Assembly: GCA_900769735.1 (NCBI GenBank) | Contig: CAAGHY010000185.1 | Coordinates: 1 to 20,378 of the forward strand | From: Rikenellaceae bacterium | Lineage (GTDB): Bacteria > Bacteroidota > Bacteroidia > Bacteroidales > UBA932 | DNA length: 20,378 nt | Direction of reading: 5' to 3' | Part shown: piece after piece, positions 1 to 7,376 of the stretch | Layout: each line of letters begins with the position of its first letter | How positions within the stretch are numbered: the stretch's first letter is position 1 | Made by a program: the position numbers and the translations under genes | Notes under the pieces: generated by a model | What the model was told of the DNA's origin: nothing | Seen by the model: only the letters and a program-made list of their open reading frames with translations | The model's database searches: none

Positions 1-102
1 GCAGTTTTTGTTATATTTGCAGTTTCATTGGCACTTATCTTGCATTTCCTGAACAAGAGATTGCCTAAAGACAATTTCAGGAGAAAAACGGACACACTAT
101 AA
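1..102 (+). CDS. C-terminal end of an unidentified membrane protein (5' truncated)
   Basis: The window opens inside a frame that reads without a stop to TAA at 100-102, giving the last 33 residues of a protein. The first 17 or so visible residues are strongly hydrophobic and form one predicted membrane helix. They are followed by a basic, polar tail rich in Lys and Arg, which by the positive-inside rule suggests a cytoplasmic C-terminus. Only 18 bases separate its stop from the manA start, so the two are probably co-transcribed. The fragment is too short to assign a family; a transporter is possible but not shown. Confidence 0.6.
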   Translation, partial: AVFVIFAVSLALILHFLNKRLPKDNFRRKTDTL

Positions 103-120
103 CCGCAAGGTTACAACTAT

Positions 121-1383
121 ATGAACAAGCTATATCCTATAAAATTCATTGCAGATCCCAGAGAGAGAGTTTGGGGAGGAGATTACCTTATTAAAGGGTT
201 AAAGAAGGATTTTGATGAAGAGTATTCCAACAAACCGGTAGGTGAAAGTTGGGAGCTGTGGAGCCTATATGGAGGAAGTTCTGTTGTACAGAACGGCTTC
301 CTTGCAGGCAATACCCTTGATGAGCTTATGGAGATATACCTTGGAGATCTTGTTGGTGAAAATGTGTTCAGCTACTACAAAGGTGACTTTCCCCTTCTTG
401 TAAAGATTCTTGATATCAAGGAGAAAATTTCCGTACAGGTTCACCCGGAAGACTCCATTGCAATGGAAAGGGAGAATTCATACGGAAAGGCTGAGATGTG
501 GTATATAATGGATGCCAAACCTGGGGCCAAACTATATGTTGGTTTCAACAGGGAGGTTACTCCTACGGAACTTTATAATAAATGCAAGGACGGCACAGTT
601 ACTGAACTGCTGAATTGTTTCACGCCACAAAAGGGTGATTGCGTGTATATCCAGCCTGGCTGTATCCACGCAGCAGAGGGAGAGGTTATAATTGCTGAGA
701 TACAGCAAAGTTCCGACATCTCATACAGATTGTATGACTGGGGAAGGGAGAACAACCCGCAAACAGCCAGAAGAATGGATCTTGAGGATGCAATTGATGT
801 AATTGACTACTCAAAATTTGATGCAGAAAAATACTATTTCAAACAGGTTTCAGGCAGCAAGACCATTGTGGATACCCACAACTTCATTGTAAAGACACTG
901 GAGCTAGGTTCACCTTGTAGAATAGTACCGTCACTTGCCGGCAGCTTTACAGTTTATATGTGTATAAACGGCAGTGCCTCATTCAAAATGAATGACGGAA
1001 CGGAGTGCACACTTACAAAAGGAGAGACGCTCCTTATCCCTGCATCTATGGAGGATTTTCTTCTCTCTCCAACTCAGGAGGGAACAATCCTGCTTGAAGC
1101 ATCAATGCCCCAACTGACAGACGGGCCAGATCTGTATCTGAACTATGACGAGCCTGAAGATGAAGCTCACGGTTCATACAAGGACAGCAGCTATGACGAA
1201 GAGGATTTTGATGATGACGATTGCGAATGCGATGACGAGTGTGATGACAACTGCACCTGCAGTTGCCACAACCACCAGCACAACCATTCACACCACCACA
1301 ATTGCGATTGCCACAATCACAACCACGGATATGACTGTACAGATGAAGGCCATCACCCGGGAGAGTCTTTCTTCAGAAAATAA
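121..1383 (+). CDS. manA: Class I mannose-6-phosphate isomerase with Asp/Cys/His-rich C-terminal tail
   Basis: This cytoplasmic zinc enzyme should interconvert mannose 6-phosphate and fructose 6-phosphate, feeding GDP-mannose synthesis or mannose use. The cupin core covers residues 1-335. The expected metal ligands are visible: Q106 and H108 in SVQVHPED, E125 in GKAEMWY, and H183 in IQPGCIHA. The conserved stretch ending YDWGR (Y205-R209) carries the usual substrate-side Arg. Short class I enzymes are normally about 315-325 residues; this one has 420. The extra 80 or so residues are low complexity: an acidic part (343-378), then nine Cys (368, 370, 374, 378, 380, 382, 395, 397, 406) and twelve His between 383 and 412. 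This looks like a metal-binding tail, added after a complete catalytic domain. The S4 gene starts 5 bases after the stop, so they form an operon. The core assignment is firm; the tail's role is unknown. Confidence 0.95.
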   Translation: MNKLYPIKFIADPRERVWGGDYLIKGLKKDFDEEYSNKPVGESWELWSLYGGSSVVQNGFLAGNTLDELMEIYLGDLVGENVFSYYKGDFPLLVKILDIKEKISVQVHPEDSIAMERENSYGKAEMWYIMDAKPGAKLYVGFNREVTPTELYNKCKDGTVTELLNCFTPQKGDCVYIQPGCIHAAEGEVIIAEIQQSSDISYRLYDWGRENNPQTARRMDLEDAIDVIDYSKFDAEKYYFKQVSGSKTIVDTHNFIVKTLELGSPCRIVPSLAGSFTVYMCINGSASFKMNDGTECTLTKGETLLIPASMEDFLLSPTQEGTILLEASMPQLTDGPDLYLNYDEPEDEAHGSYKDSSYDEEDFDDDDCECDDECDDNCTCSCHNHQHNHSHHHNCDCHNHNHGYDCTDEGHHPGESFFRK

Positions 1384-1388
1384 CTGCT

Positions 1389-1766
1389 ATGACTCCTGAG
1401 GTAAGAATTGATAAATATCTATGGTCTATAAGGGTGTTCAAAACCCGTTCAGAAGCTGCAGAGGCCTGCAAGACCAATAAGGTTTATGTAAACGGAACCG
1501 AAGCCAAATCATCCCGTTCAATTAAAGAAGGGGATATAATTACAGTGCGCAAAGGTGCCATCAGATACCAGTATCAGGTAATTTGCCCTATTGACAAAAG
1601 ACAAGGTGCAGCCCTTGTATCCCAATATGCAGCAAACATTACACCTCAGGAAGAGCTTGACAAGCTGAATGCCCCTAATGAAGTGATTTTCCTTAAACGC
1701 GACCGTGGTACCGGCCGTCCTACCAAAAAAGAAAGGAGAGATATTGAAAAGCTGCTTGGACTGTAA
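1389..1766 (+). CDS. S4-domain RNA-binding protein, Hsp15-like
   Basis: A 125-residue basic protein. Residues 4-50 form an S4 domain, with the typical opening RIDKYLWSIRVFKTRSEA and the VYVNG turn near residue 35. The remainder is a Lys/Arg-rich extension ending in a GRPTKKERR-like basic segment, as in bacterial Hsp15 (HslR). In E. coli, Hsp15 binds 50S subunits that carry a stalled nascent chain with its peptidyl-tRNA and helps rescue them; a similar role is inferred here. It lies 5 bases downstream of manA and ends 3 bases from the stop codon of the convergent peptidyl-tRNA hydrolase gene, a functionally related neighbour. No terminator is visible between the two convergent genes. Confidence 0.88.
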   Translation: MTPEVRIDKYLWSIRVFKTRSEAAEACKTNKVYVNGTEAKSSRSIKEGDIITVRKGAIRYQYQVICPIDKRQGAALVSQYAANITPQEELDKLNAPNEVIFLKRDRGTGRPTKKERRDIEKLLGL

Positions 1767-1769
1767 AGT

Positions 1770-2351
1770 TTACGGCTGCACAGGCTTTGGTTTTGCATTG
1801 GCAACATTCATAGCTCTGTCTACACCAAGTGTTGCAAAAGCCTTGATTGCCTCAATAGCCTTGTCCTCAATGAATGGAAGCTCCTTTTCCTCATCTGAAG
1901 TCCATTTTCCCAGAACATAATCAACCTGCCTGCCTTTGGCAAAATTGTCGCTAATACCTACACGCAATCTTGCATAGTTATTGTTGCCCAGGCACTCATC
2001 AATATTCTTCAGACCATTGTGACCGCCTGAACTGCCCTGTTTGCGCATTCTTTGAGTTCCGAACGGAATTGCAAGATCATCAAGCACAACAAGGAGATTT
2101 TCCTGTTTGATCTTCTCCGCCTGCAACCAGTAGTTCACTGCTTTACCGCTAAGGTTCATATAGGTTGAAGGTTTGAGGAGAATAAGTTTGTGACCCCTTA
2201 CAGAAACGGTACAGGTGGAACCATATCTGCCGGAAATAAAAGAAGTGCCGGACGCTTTGGCAAAAGCATCCAGCACTTTGAAACCTATATTGTGGCGGGT
2301 ATCCGCATATTCTGCGCCTATGTTGCCTAAACCTGCAATAAGGAAATTCAT
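1770..2351 (-). CDS. pth: Peptidyl-tRNA hydrolase
   Basis: This enzyme cleaves peptidyl-tRNA released from ribosomes, recycling the tRNA in the cytoplasm. From the ATG at 2351 the protein has 193 residues, the usual bacterial length, and its active-site residues fall almost at E. coli numbering: N10 in GLGN, catalytic H20 in TRHNIGF, N66 in YMNLSG, D91/D92 in VLDDL, and N112 in SGGHNGL. A longer reading from an in-frame TTG at 2363 adds four residues with no family support, so the ATG was chosen. It follows rplY by 26 bases on the same strand and is very likely co-transcribed from the promoter at 3066-3097. Confidence 0.96.
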   Translation of the reverse strand: MNFLIAGLGNIGAEYADTRHNIGFKVLDAFAKASGTSFISGRYGSTCTVSVRGHKLILLKPSTYMNLSGKAVNYWLQAEKIKQENLLVVLDDLAIPFGTQRMRKQGSSGGHNGLKNIDECLGNNNYARLRVGISDNFAKGRQVDYVLGKWTSDEEKELPFIEDKAIEAIKAFATLGVDRAMNVANAKPKPVQP

Positions 2352-2377
2352 AATACCCGGCAATTTTCAGTTACAGA

Positions 2378-2968
2378 TTATTTTTTACCTGCAGCTTTAG
2401 CAGCGGCAGCAGCACCTAGAGCAGCACGAGTCATCTTAACTGCACAAACGATAGTTGCTTTAGGAGACACGATGTTTACACCCTCGTAGCTTAGGTTACC
2501 GGCAACGATAGTTTTGCCAAGACCTAGAGTAGTGATGTCAACCTCAAGTGTATCAGGAAGGTTCTCAAGTGGAGCAGAAACTTTAAGTTTTCTAGCTGAA
2601 ACCATTAGTTTACCACCCTGTTTAACACCCTCTGAGTTACCAGTAATAACTACTGGAACATCAATAACAACTGGTTTCTCTGGGTTGATAGCCAAGAAAT
2701 CTGCGTGAAGAGCCTCGTCAGTTACTGGATGATACTGGATAGCGTGGAATACGCACTGGTATACTTTACCCTCAACATCAATGTCAATAATGTATGAAGC
2801 AGGAGTGTGAGTGATTTTTTTCAACTCTTTTACATCAAGAGCAAAGTTTACGTTCTCAACGTTGTTACCATAGATAACGCAAGGAACCTGCTCGTTTCTG
2901 CGGATCTGTTTTAGGCTCTGTTTGTTGCCGATAGTTCTGGCAACACCCTGAAGTGAAATGTGTTTCAT
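2378..2968 (-). CDS. rplY: 50S ribosomal protein L25, Ctc (general stress protein) type
   Basis: L25 binds 5S rRNA in the large ribosomal subunit. The 196-residue product is the two-domain Ctc/TL5 form: an L25-type beta domain at about residues 1-90, with the VPCVIYG motif near residue 30, and a second beta domain at about 95-180, followed by an Ala/Lys-rich tail. Codon choice leans strongly to GCT, GGT, GTT and ACT, in line with high expression and unlike most neighbours. It is first in a two-gene operon with pth. Upstream lie a good Bacteroidota promoter and a leader of about 90 nucleotides containing a perfect 7-bp hairpin. Confidence 0.96.
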   Translation of the reverse strand: MKHISLQGVARTIGNKQSLKQIRRNEQVPCVIYGNNVENVNFALDVKELKKITHTPASYIIDIDVEGKVYQCVFHAIQYHPVTDEALHADFLAINPEKPVVIDVPVVITGNSEGVKQGGKLMVSARKLKVSAPLENLPDTLEVDITTLGLGKTIVAGNLSYEGVNIVSPKATIVCAVKMTRAALGAAAAAKAAGKK

Positions 2969-2997
2969 TAATTTTTATTGTTTAATTGTGTTACTCA

Positions 2998-3014
2998 GTC
3001 TGGATTTTCCAGAC
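2998..3014 (-). promoter_or_regulatory. Hairpin in the 5' leader of rplY
   Basis: On the minus strand the leader contains GTCTGGA-AAA-TCCAGAC, a perfect 7-bp stem with a 3-nt loop, about 30 nt upstream of the rplY start codon. It is not followed by a U run, so it does not look like a terminator. It could be an mRNA-stability element or part of an autoregulatory leader. Only the inverted repeat itself is seen; function is inferred. Confidence 0.5.
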
Positions 3015-3065
3015 CCCATTGCACCAAAAAACGATGCTGCACAAGCGCCCATTTTTTGTGAGCCG

Positions 3066-3097
3066 CAAAAGTAGTGATTTTATTCTTATCCGCAAAA
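3066..3097 (-). promoter_or_regulatory. Promoter of the rplY-pth operon
   Basis: On the minus strand a perfect -7 box TACTTTTG (3066-3073) sits 19 bases downstream of a TTTTG -33 box (3093-3097). This matches the Bacteroidota housekeeping consensus TTTG-N17-23-TAnnTTTG. The predicted leader is about 90 nt. The promoter begins just 11 bases beyond the stop codon of the upstream peptidase gene. Confidence 0.75.
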
Positions 3098-3108
3098 TGT
3101 AATTGCCT

Positions 3109-4230
3109 TTAATTCTGCAAAATCATACCGGTATCCTTGTTCCAGTCAAATTTGGCATAGAACGAATCCAGTTCCGGATTGGACGGGGCAATTGGAATAT
3201 ATGTACTCAAGCCTGAAAATTTGTCCGGGTCTATTGAAATTTCAAGGAACCTTGGTGTAGCTGCCTTATACAACACAGCCTTCTCCAATGCTTCAATGAC
3301 TGGTGCCGCATCCTCCTCACTTGCAATTGCCTTTATAAAATCACCAAAATCAAAGAACCAGTGCTTATTGTATCTGTAATAACCCTGCACACTTCCAAAA
3401 TCCAAATTTGCAATATTGTCCCTATACTTGTCAAATACCTTCTTAGTCTCATCTGCAAGGTTCTTCAGTTCAGATGTCTTTACAACAGAAATTGTTGCAG
3501 AACGCTCCTGTCCGCTCATACTGTTATAATGATTGTAATACTCCTGAGCTACTGAAATATAATCAGTTGGATAAGTGTACAGATGCCTCATCACTTTAGA
3601 ATAAGGGAAACCGTCAGAAAGGATCTCTGCAGGTGAAGATATGATATAATCCACAGAATCCTTCATCTGGTAAGCCACCTCAACACACCCCATAAGACAG
3701 GCATCAAACACCACAAACGAGAGTTTGTAAGGAATGGCCTTCACCATATCCACAATCTCCATCTCCACACCATTCTCTTCTCCAAAAGATTTTGAATAAT
3801 GTCCCGACGGTAACCACCCTGTACCGTGCGACCACAAAAACAGTCCGTATTCATTTGCAGGGAACATTGTATTTGTCACCTGCAAAGCACTCTTCAAAGA
3901 CTCTGCGGTAGCAGAATTGCGCTGTGGGAAACGGTAAACTGTATCCTGCACAACCGCACCGGTTTCATCTGTCCTCAGCTGAAGCAAAACGGGACTCTGG
4001 TCAGGCGTATGGAAATAAACCAGCAAATTGTCATCAGATGGAACATACCCACTCTTCAAATCAGCCAGATTTGCATCAGCATTTAAAGAGAGATTGTTAT
4101 TTCCAACCACATATATCAGCACTGTCTTGTCCTTAACCGGAAACTCAGGCGCAATCCCGGTTACAGGATCACAGGAAACCATAAAAAACGCAACAACAGC
4201 AATGACAAGATATGTAAACATTCTCTTCAT
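3109..4230 (-). CDS. Clostripain-family (C11) cysteine peptidase, lipoprotein
   Basis: The 373-residue product starts with a lipoprotein signal (hydrophobic residues 5-19 and a lipobox ending FMVSC, C20), so it should be anchored in the envelope facing the periplasm or cell surface. The peptidase domain shows the clan CD dyad: H135 in FLWSHGTGW and C178 in VVFDACLMGC. C11 enzymes usually cleave after Arg or Lys. From memory, the characterised Parabacteroides merdae enzyme has its dyad at His133/Cys179 and matures itself after Lys147; a Lys is also found at 147 here, though numbering alone proves nothing. The ATG at 4230 was chosen because it places the signal peptide at the N-terminus and leaves a 4-base gap to the upstream DUF486 gene; a start at 4278 would overlap that gene and bury the signal. 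Confidence 0.88.
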   Translation of the reverse strand: MKRMFTYLVIAVVAFFMVSCDPVTGIAPEFPVKDKTVLIYVVGNNNLSLNADANLADLKSGYVPSDDNLLVYFHTPDQSPVLLQLRTDETGAVVQDTVYRFPQRNSATAESLKSALQVTNTMFPANEYGLFLWSHGTGWLPSGHYSKSFGEENGVEMEIVDMVKAIPYKLSFVVFDACLMGCVEVAYQMKDSVDYIISSPAEILSDGFPYSKVMRHLYTYPTDYISVAQEYYNHYNSMSGQERSATISVVKTSELKNLADETKKVFDKYRDNIANLDFGSVQGYYRYNKHWFFDFGDFIKAIASEEDAAPVIEALEKAVLYKAATPRFLEISIDPDKFSGLSTYIPIAPSNPELDSFYAKFDWNKDTGMILQN

Positions 4231-4234
4231 AAAT

Positions 4235-4609
4235 CTAGTTTTTGAAAACAAAATAAACGGCCAGAACCAAAAAGACAAATGCTATCAGATGGTTCATCCT
4301 GAAACTCTCAGTCTTGAAGAATACAGCAGAGAAAACTACAAAAATCAACAGTGTTATAACCTCCTGGATAACCTTCAGCTGAATAAGAGAAAACGGTCCA
4401 CCGTGCAGATTGGACCCTATACGGTTAGCCGGCACCTGAAAACAATACTCAAAAAATGCAATAAGCCAACTGATTGCAATAATACCGAACAATCCCCATT
4501 TTGGCAGCATCTTGTCCGCTCCAAATTTCAGATGGCCGTACCACGCCAATGTCATGAAACCATTGGAAACCACAAGGAGCAAAATTGTAAGCAAACCTTT
4601 ACCCAACAT
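4235..4609 (-). CDS. DMT-family (DUF486) inner-membrane protein
   Basis: A 124-residue hydrophobic protein with about four membrane helices and short loops. The conserved DUF486 features are visible: WYGHLKF near residue 23 and AFFEYCFQVPANRIG across the middle (about residues 51-65). The family belongs to the drug/metabolite transporter superfamily but its substrate is not known. It is the first gene of a two-gene minus-strand unit, with the C11 peptidase starting 4 bases after its stop. Upstream lies a minus-strand -7 box at 4665-4672. Confidence 0.85.
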   Translation of the reverse strand: MLGKGLLTILLLVVSNGFMTLAWYGHLKFGADKMLPKWGLFGIIAISWLIAFFEYCFQVPANRIGSNLHGGPFSLIQLKVIQEVITLLIFVVFSAVFFKTESFRMNHLIAFVFLVLAVYFVFKN

Positions 4610-4664
4610 AATCTTTTTATGAAAAATTTAAACCTTCAAACACCTTAATCTGTTTGATAACCGA

Positions 4665-4672
4665 CAAAATTA
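4665..4672 (-). promoter_or_regulatory. -7 box for the DUF486-peptidase unit
   Basis: TAATTTTG on the minus strand matches TAnnTTTG, 55 bases upstream of the DUF486 start. No clear TTTG lies at the right distance, so the -33 element is weak. It is divergent from the ytxH -7 box, with only 14 bases between the two. Confidence 0.5.
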
Positions 4673-4686
4673 GTGAAAAATTTACA

Positions 4687-4694
4687 TATATTTG
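4687..4694 (+). promoter_or_regulatory. -7 box directly before the YtxH gene
   Basis: TATATTTG is a perfect TAnnTTTG box that ends only 6 bases before the ATG at 4701. Transcription should therefore start at or within a few bases of the start codon. No good -33 box is seen: the nearest TTTG (4653-4656) is 30 bases upstream. Confidence 0.55.
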
Positions 4695-4700
4695 TTGGCT

Positions 4701-4898
4701 ATGAAATGTAATGGTATTATTGCTTTCATTGGCGGCGCCCTTGTAGGAGCGGCAACTGCCATTTTACTTGCTCCAGACTCTGGAGAGAACACCCGCAAAA
4801 AACTGAGAGAAAAAGCGGAGAACGAATACAACAATCTTAAGGAGAAAGTTGCCAAGGCCAAATGCAACTGCGATGCTCCCGATTGTGAATGTGATTAG
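4701..4898 (+). CDS. YtxH-domain protein with Cys/Asp-rich C-terminus
   Basis: A 65-residue protein. Residues 6-28 form the single membrane or glycine-zipper segment followed by the family hallmark ILLAPDSGENTRKKL. A charged, probably helical stretch follows (33-54). The last eleven residues, CNCDAPDCECD, hold four Cys (55, 57, 62, 64) and three Asp, which is unusual for the family and resembles a small metal site. YtxH proteins are often stress-related envelope proteins of unknown mechanism. The ATG at 4701 was chosen over an in-frame TTG at 4692, which lies inside the promoter box. It probably forms an operon with the Holin_X gene 44 bases downstream, a common pairing in Bacteroidota. Confidence 0.85.
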   Translation: MKCNGIIAFIGGALVGAATAILLAPDSGENTRKKLREKAENEYNNLKEKVAKAKCNCDAPDCECD

Positions 4899-4942
4899 GC
4901 CAGAAACGGCTTGACCTTACTTTACACACAAAGTTCTCCTGT

Positions 4943-5305
4943 ATGGAAAAGACAAACTACGGCAACCTGTTCAACCTGGTTGCAGATACTGCGGTAGAGT
5001 ATCTGAACACAAGGGTTGGTGAGTACAAGATGAAGACGGTTGAAAACCTCTCCATTCTCACAAACAAAATACTGGTGGCGCTCATAGCAACTATGCTGGG
5101 CACCGTAATATTGCTGCTGCTTGGAGTTGCTCTGGCATTTTTCCTTGGTGCAATGCTTGGCAATATAGCCTGGGGCTTTATATTTGTGGCCTTTTTGTTT
5201 GCTCAAGCGTTGTTTATGGTATATATCTGCAGAAAGACACTGTTCACAAACAAGATGAAGCAGATGTACCTTAAAATGTTTTTCGGCCGCAACAGGAACT
5301 ATTAA
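4943..5305 (+). CDS. Holin_X-type (phage holin family) membrane protein
   Basis: A 120-residue protein with an amphipathic N-terminal region (1-41), two adjacent membrane helices (about 43-69 and 72-96) and a basic C-terminus. This architecture matches the putative Actinobacteriophage holin superfamily III / DUF1469 (YqjE-like) proteins. Despite the name, chromosomal copies next to YtxH genes are not tied to phage, and no phage genes are nearby. The role is unknown, perhaps envelope stress. It lies between the YtxH gene and the DPP III gene, 12 bases upstream of the latter. Confidence 0.8.
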   Translation: MEKTNYGNLFNLVADTAVEYLNTRVGEYKMKTVENLSILTNKILVALIATMLGTVILLLLGVALAFFLGAMLGNIAWGFIFVAFLFAQALFMVYICRKTLFTNKMKQMYLKMFFGRNRNY

Positions 5306-5317
5306 CTTAAAAACTAT

Positions 5318-7360
5318 ATGAATTTCTTTAAAACTATGTTATGCGTATGTGGTTTTGGCGCAGTTGCAGCATCCTGCACACCAGCCAACCAGACAAAAGA
5401 TGAACCGTTCAAATATACGGTTGACGAATTTGCAGATGTACAGGTTCTAAGGTACAGAATCCCAGGTTGGGACTCACTTTCATTGAACCAGAAAGCCTAC
5501 ATCTATCATTTGGGCGAGGCAGGAAAATGCGGTAGGGACATCCTGTTCAGCCAGAACTTCAAATACAATATCAGAATCAGAAAGATTCTTGAGAACATCA
5601 TTGAGAACTACACCGGTGACAAAAACTGCCAGGAGTGGAATGATTTCCTTGTATATGCAAAAAGAGTATTCTTCAGCAACGGAATCCACCACCACTATGC
5701 AGAGGACAAGATTATCCCAACCTGTTCAAAAGAGTATTTTGAGCAGCTGATGGCAGCAACAGGCAACGGAAATCAGGTTAAAGATATAATCCCGATAGTT
5801 TTTGACCCTGAACTTTACCCTCAAAGAAAATATACCGGAAGCACAGAGGATGTGATTGAGGCATCTGCTGTGAACTTCTATGGCAGCAACATTACAAAAG
5901 ATGAGGTAAATGCATACTACGGCAAAATGGAGAAAGAGGGCGGTGAGAGACCTCTTGCATACGGCATCAACAGCCGCCTTGTAAAAGAGGACGGCAAGCT
6001 TGTTGAGCAGGTGTACAAAATTGGCGGCAGATACTCAAACTCTATTTCTGTAATCATAGGACATCTTGCCAAAGCTGCAGAGTTTGCCGAGAACGATGCC
6101 CAGAAAGAGTACATAGCAAAACTTATTGAATACTACCAGACCGGTGACCTCAAGACTTGGGATGAATACAACGTACTTTGGGTTCAGGAGAACCAGGGAC
6201 ACGTAGACTTCATCAACGGTTTCATTGAGGACTACAATGACCCTCTTGGCCGCAAGGCAACTTGGGAATCTTCAGTGAATTTCAAGGATATTGCAGCTTC
6301 AAGAAGAACTCAGATCATCAGCGACAATGCACAGTGGTTTGAGGACAATTCTCCTGTAAACGATGCCTTCAAGAAAAAAGAGGTGAAAGGTGTTACTGCA
6401 AAAGTCATCAATGTTGCCTGCATTGGCGGTGACTGCTACCCGGCAACACCTATCGGGATTAACCTTCCTAATTCAAACTGGATAAGAAAAGAGTACGGTT
6501 CAAAATCAGTGACCATTGCAAACATTACTGATGCCTACAATATGGCTGCAGAGGAGTCTCCTAAGAGTATGACCAATGAGTTCTCTTATTCTGATGAGGA
6601 GAAGAGACTGATAAAAGAATACGGAAACTACACCGGAAACCTTCATACAGATTTGCACGAGTGCCTTGGCCACGGTTCAGGACAGTTGCTTCCAGGTGTT
6701 TCCGCTACCGCTTTGGGTGAGTACAATTCAACTTTGGAAGAGGCAAGAGCTGACCTTTTTGGACTGTATTATGTTGCAGACCCTAAATTGGTGGAGTTGG
6801 GTATCCTTCCTAACGATGAGGCTTACAAGGCTGAGTACATCAATTTCATCAAGAACGGCCTGTTCACACAGTTTGTAAGAATTGAGCTTGGCAAAACCAA
6901 CACAGAGGCTCATATGCAGGACAGGAAACTTATTGCAGAGTGGTGCTATGAGAACGGCCTTAAAGAGAATACCGGTGCAGAGAAAGATGTAATTGAGAAA
7001 GTTACCAAAGATGGCAAAACATATTTTGTAATCAACGATTACACTGCATTGCGCGGCCTGTTCGGAAAACTTCTTGCCGAGGTTCAGAGAATCAAGTCTG
7101 AGGGTGACTATAAAGCCGGCAAAGAGCTTGTGGAGAAATATGCAGTACATATCAATCCTGAGCTTCACAAAGAGGTAAGGGAGAGATATGCATCATTGAA
7201 CCTTAAACCTTACAAAGGCTTCATCAACCCAACCATCACTCCTGTATACAACAAACAGGGTGAGATTACTGATTACGAGGTTGTTTACAACAATGACTTC
7301 CTTGAGCAGCACCTTGAGTACGGTAAAAAATACTCTTTTGAGTCTGCTTTGGCAAGATAA
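5318..7360 (+). CDS. Dipeptidyl peptidase III (M49), lipoprotein
   Basis: A 680-residue zinc exopeptidase expected to remove dipeptides from the N-termini of short peptides. The two M49 signatures are present: HECLGH at 447-452 (zinc ligands H447 and H452, catalytic E448) and EEARAD at 474-479 (third ligand E475). HECLGH is the variant I associate with the Bacteroides thetaiotaomicron enzyme, and the length is close to that protein's. The N-terminus has a hydrophobic signal and a lipobox ending AASC (C20), so the enzyme is probably an envelope lipoprotein, unlike the cytosolic eukaryotic forms. It lies 12 bases after the Holin_X gene and ends before a strong two-way terminator. Confidence 0.95.
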   Translation: MNFFKTMLCVCGFGAVAASCTPANQTKDEPFKYTVDEFADVQVLRYRIPGWDSLSLNQKAYIYHLGEAGKCGRDILFSQNFKYNIRIRKILENIIENYTGDKNCQEWNDFLVYAKRVFFSNGIHHHYAEDKIIPTCSKEYFEQLMAATGNGNQVKDIIPIVFDPELYPQRKYTGSTEDVIEASAVNFYGSNITKDEVNAYYGKMEKEGGERPLAYGINSRLVKEDGKLVEQVYKIGGRYSNSISVIIGHLAKAAEFAENDAQKEYIAKLIEYYQTGDLKTWDEYNVLWVQENQGHVDFINGFIEDYNDPLGRKATWESSVNFKDIAASRRTQIISDNAQWFEDNSPVNDAFKKKEVKGVTAKVINVACIGGDCYPATPIGINLPNSNWIRKEYGSKSVTIANITDAYNMAAEESPKSMTNEFSYSDEEKRLIKEYGNYTGNLHTDLHECLGHGSGQLLPGVSATALGEYNSTLEEARADLFGLYYVADPKLVELGILPNDEAYKAEYINFIKNGLFTQFVRIELGKTNTEAHMQDRKLIAEWCYENGLKENTGAEKDVIEKVTKDGKTYFVINDYTALRGLFGKLLAEVQRIKSEGDYKAGKELVEKYAVHINPELHKEVRERYASLNLKPYKGFINPTITPVYNKQGEITDYEVVYNNDFLEQHLEYGKKYSFESALAR

Positions 7361-7376
7361 TTCAACCGCACTATAA

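Noticed and set aside
1046..1291. Cys/His-rich open frame on the minus strand opposite the ManA tail
   Set aside because: Its Cys and His content mirrors the tail's base composition; there is no promoter or neighbour support.
1145..1399. Thr-rich open frame overlapping the ManA tail
   Set aside because: It is the shifted reading of the low-complexity GAT/CAC-rich tail. It has no start signal and no recognisable domain, and the ManA frame continues cleanly from a conserved enzyme.
4028..4648. 206-residue plus-strand open frame
   Set aside because: It runs antisense across the DUF486 gene and the start of the C11 peptidase gene, both firmly supported; its own sequence has no domain-like pattern.
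4943..5305. Holin_X gene as a sign of a prophage
   Set aside because: There is no lysin, structural, integrase or packaging gene nearby, and the YtxH plus Holin_X pair is common in Bacteroidota chromosomes.
6728..7168. 146-residue minus-strand open frame inside DPP III
   Set aside because: It is a shadow of the M49 coding sequence and has no family features.
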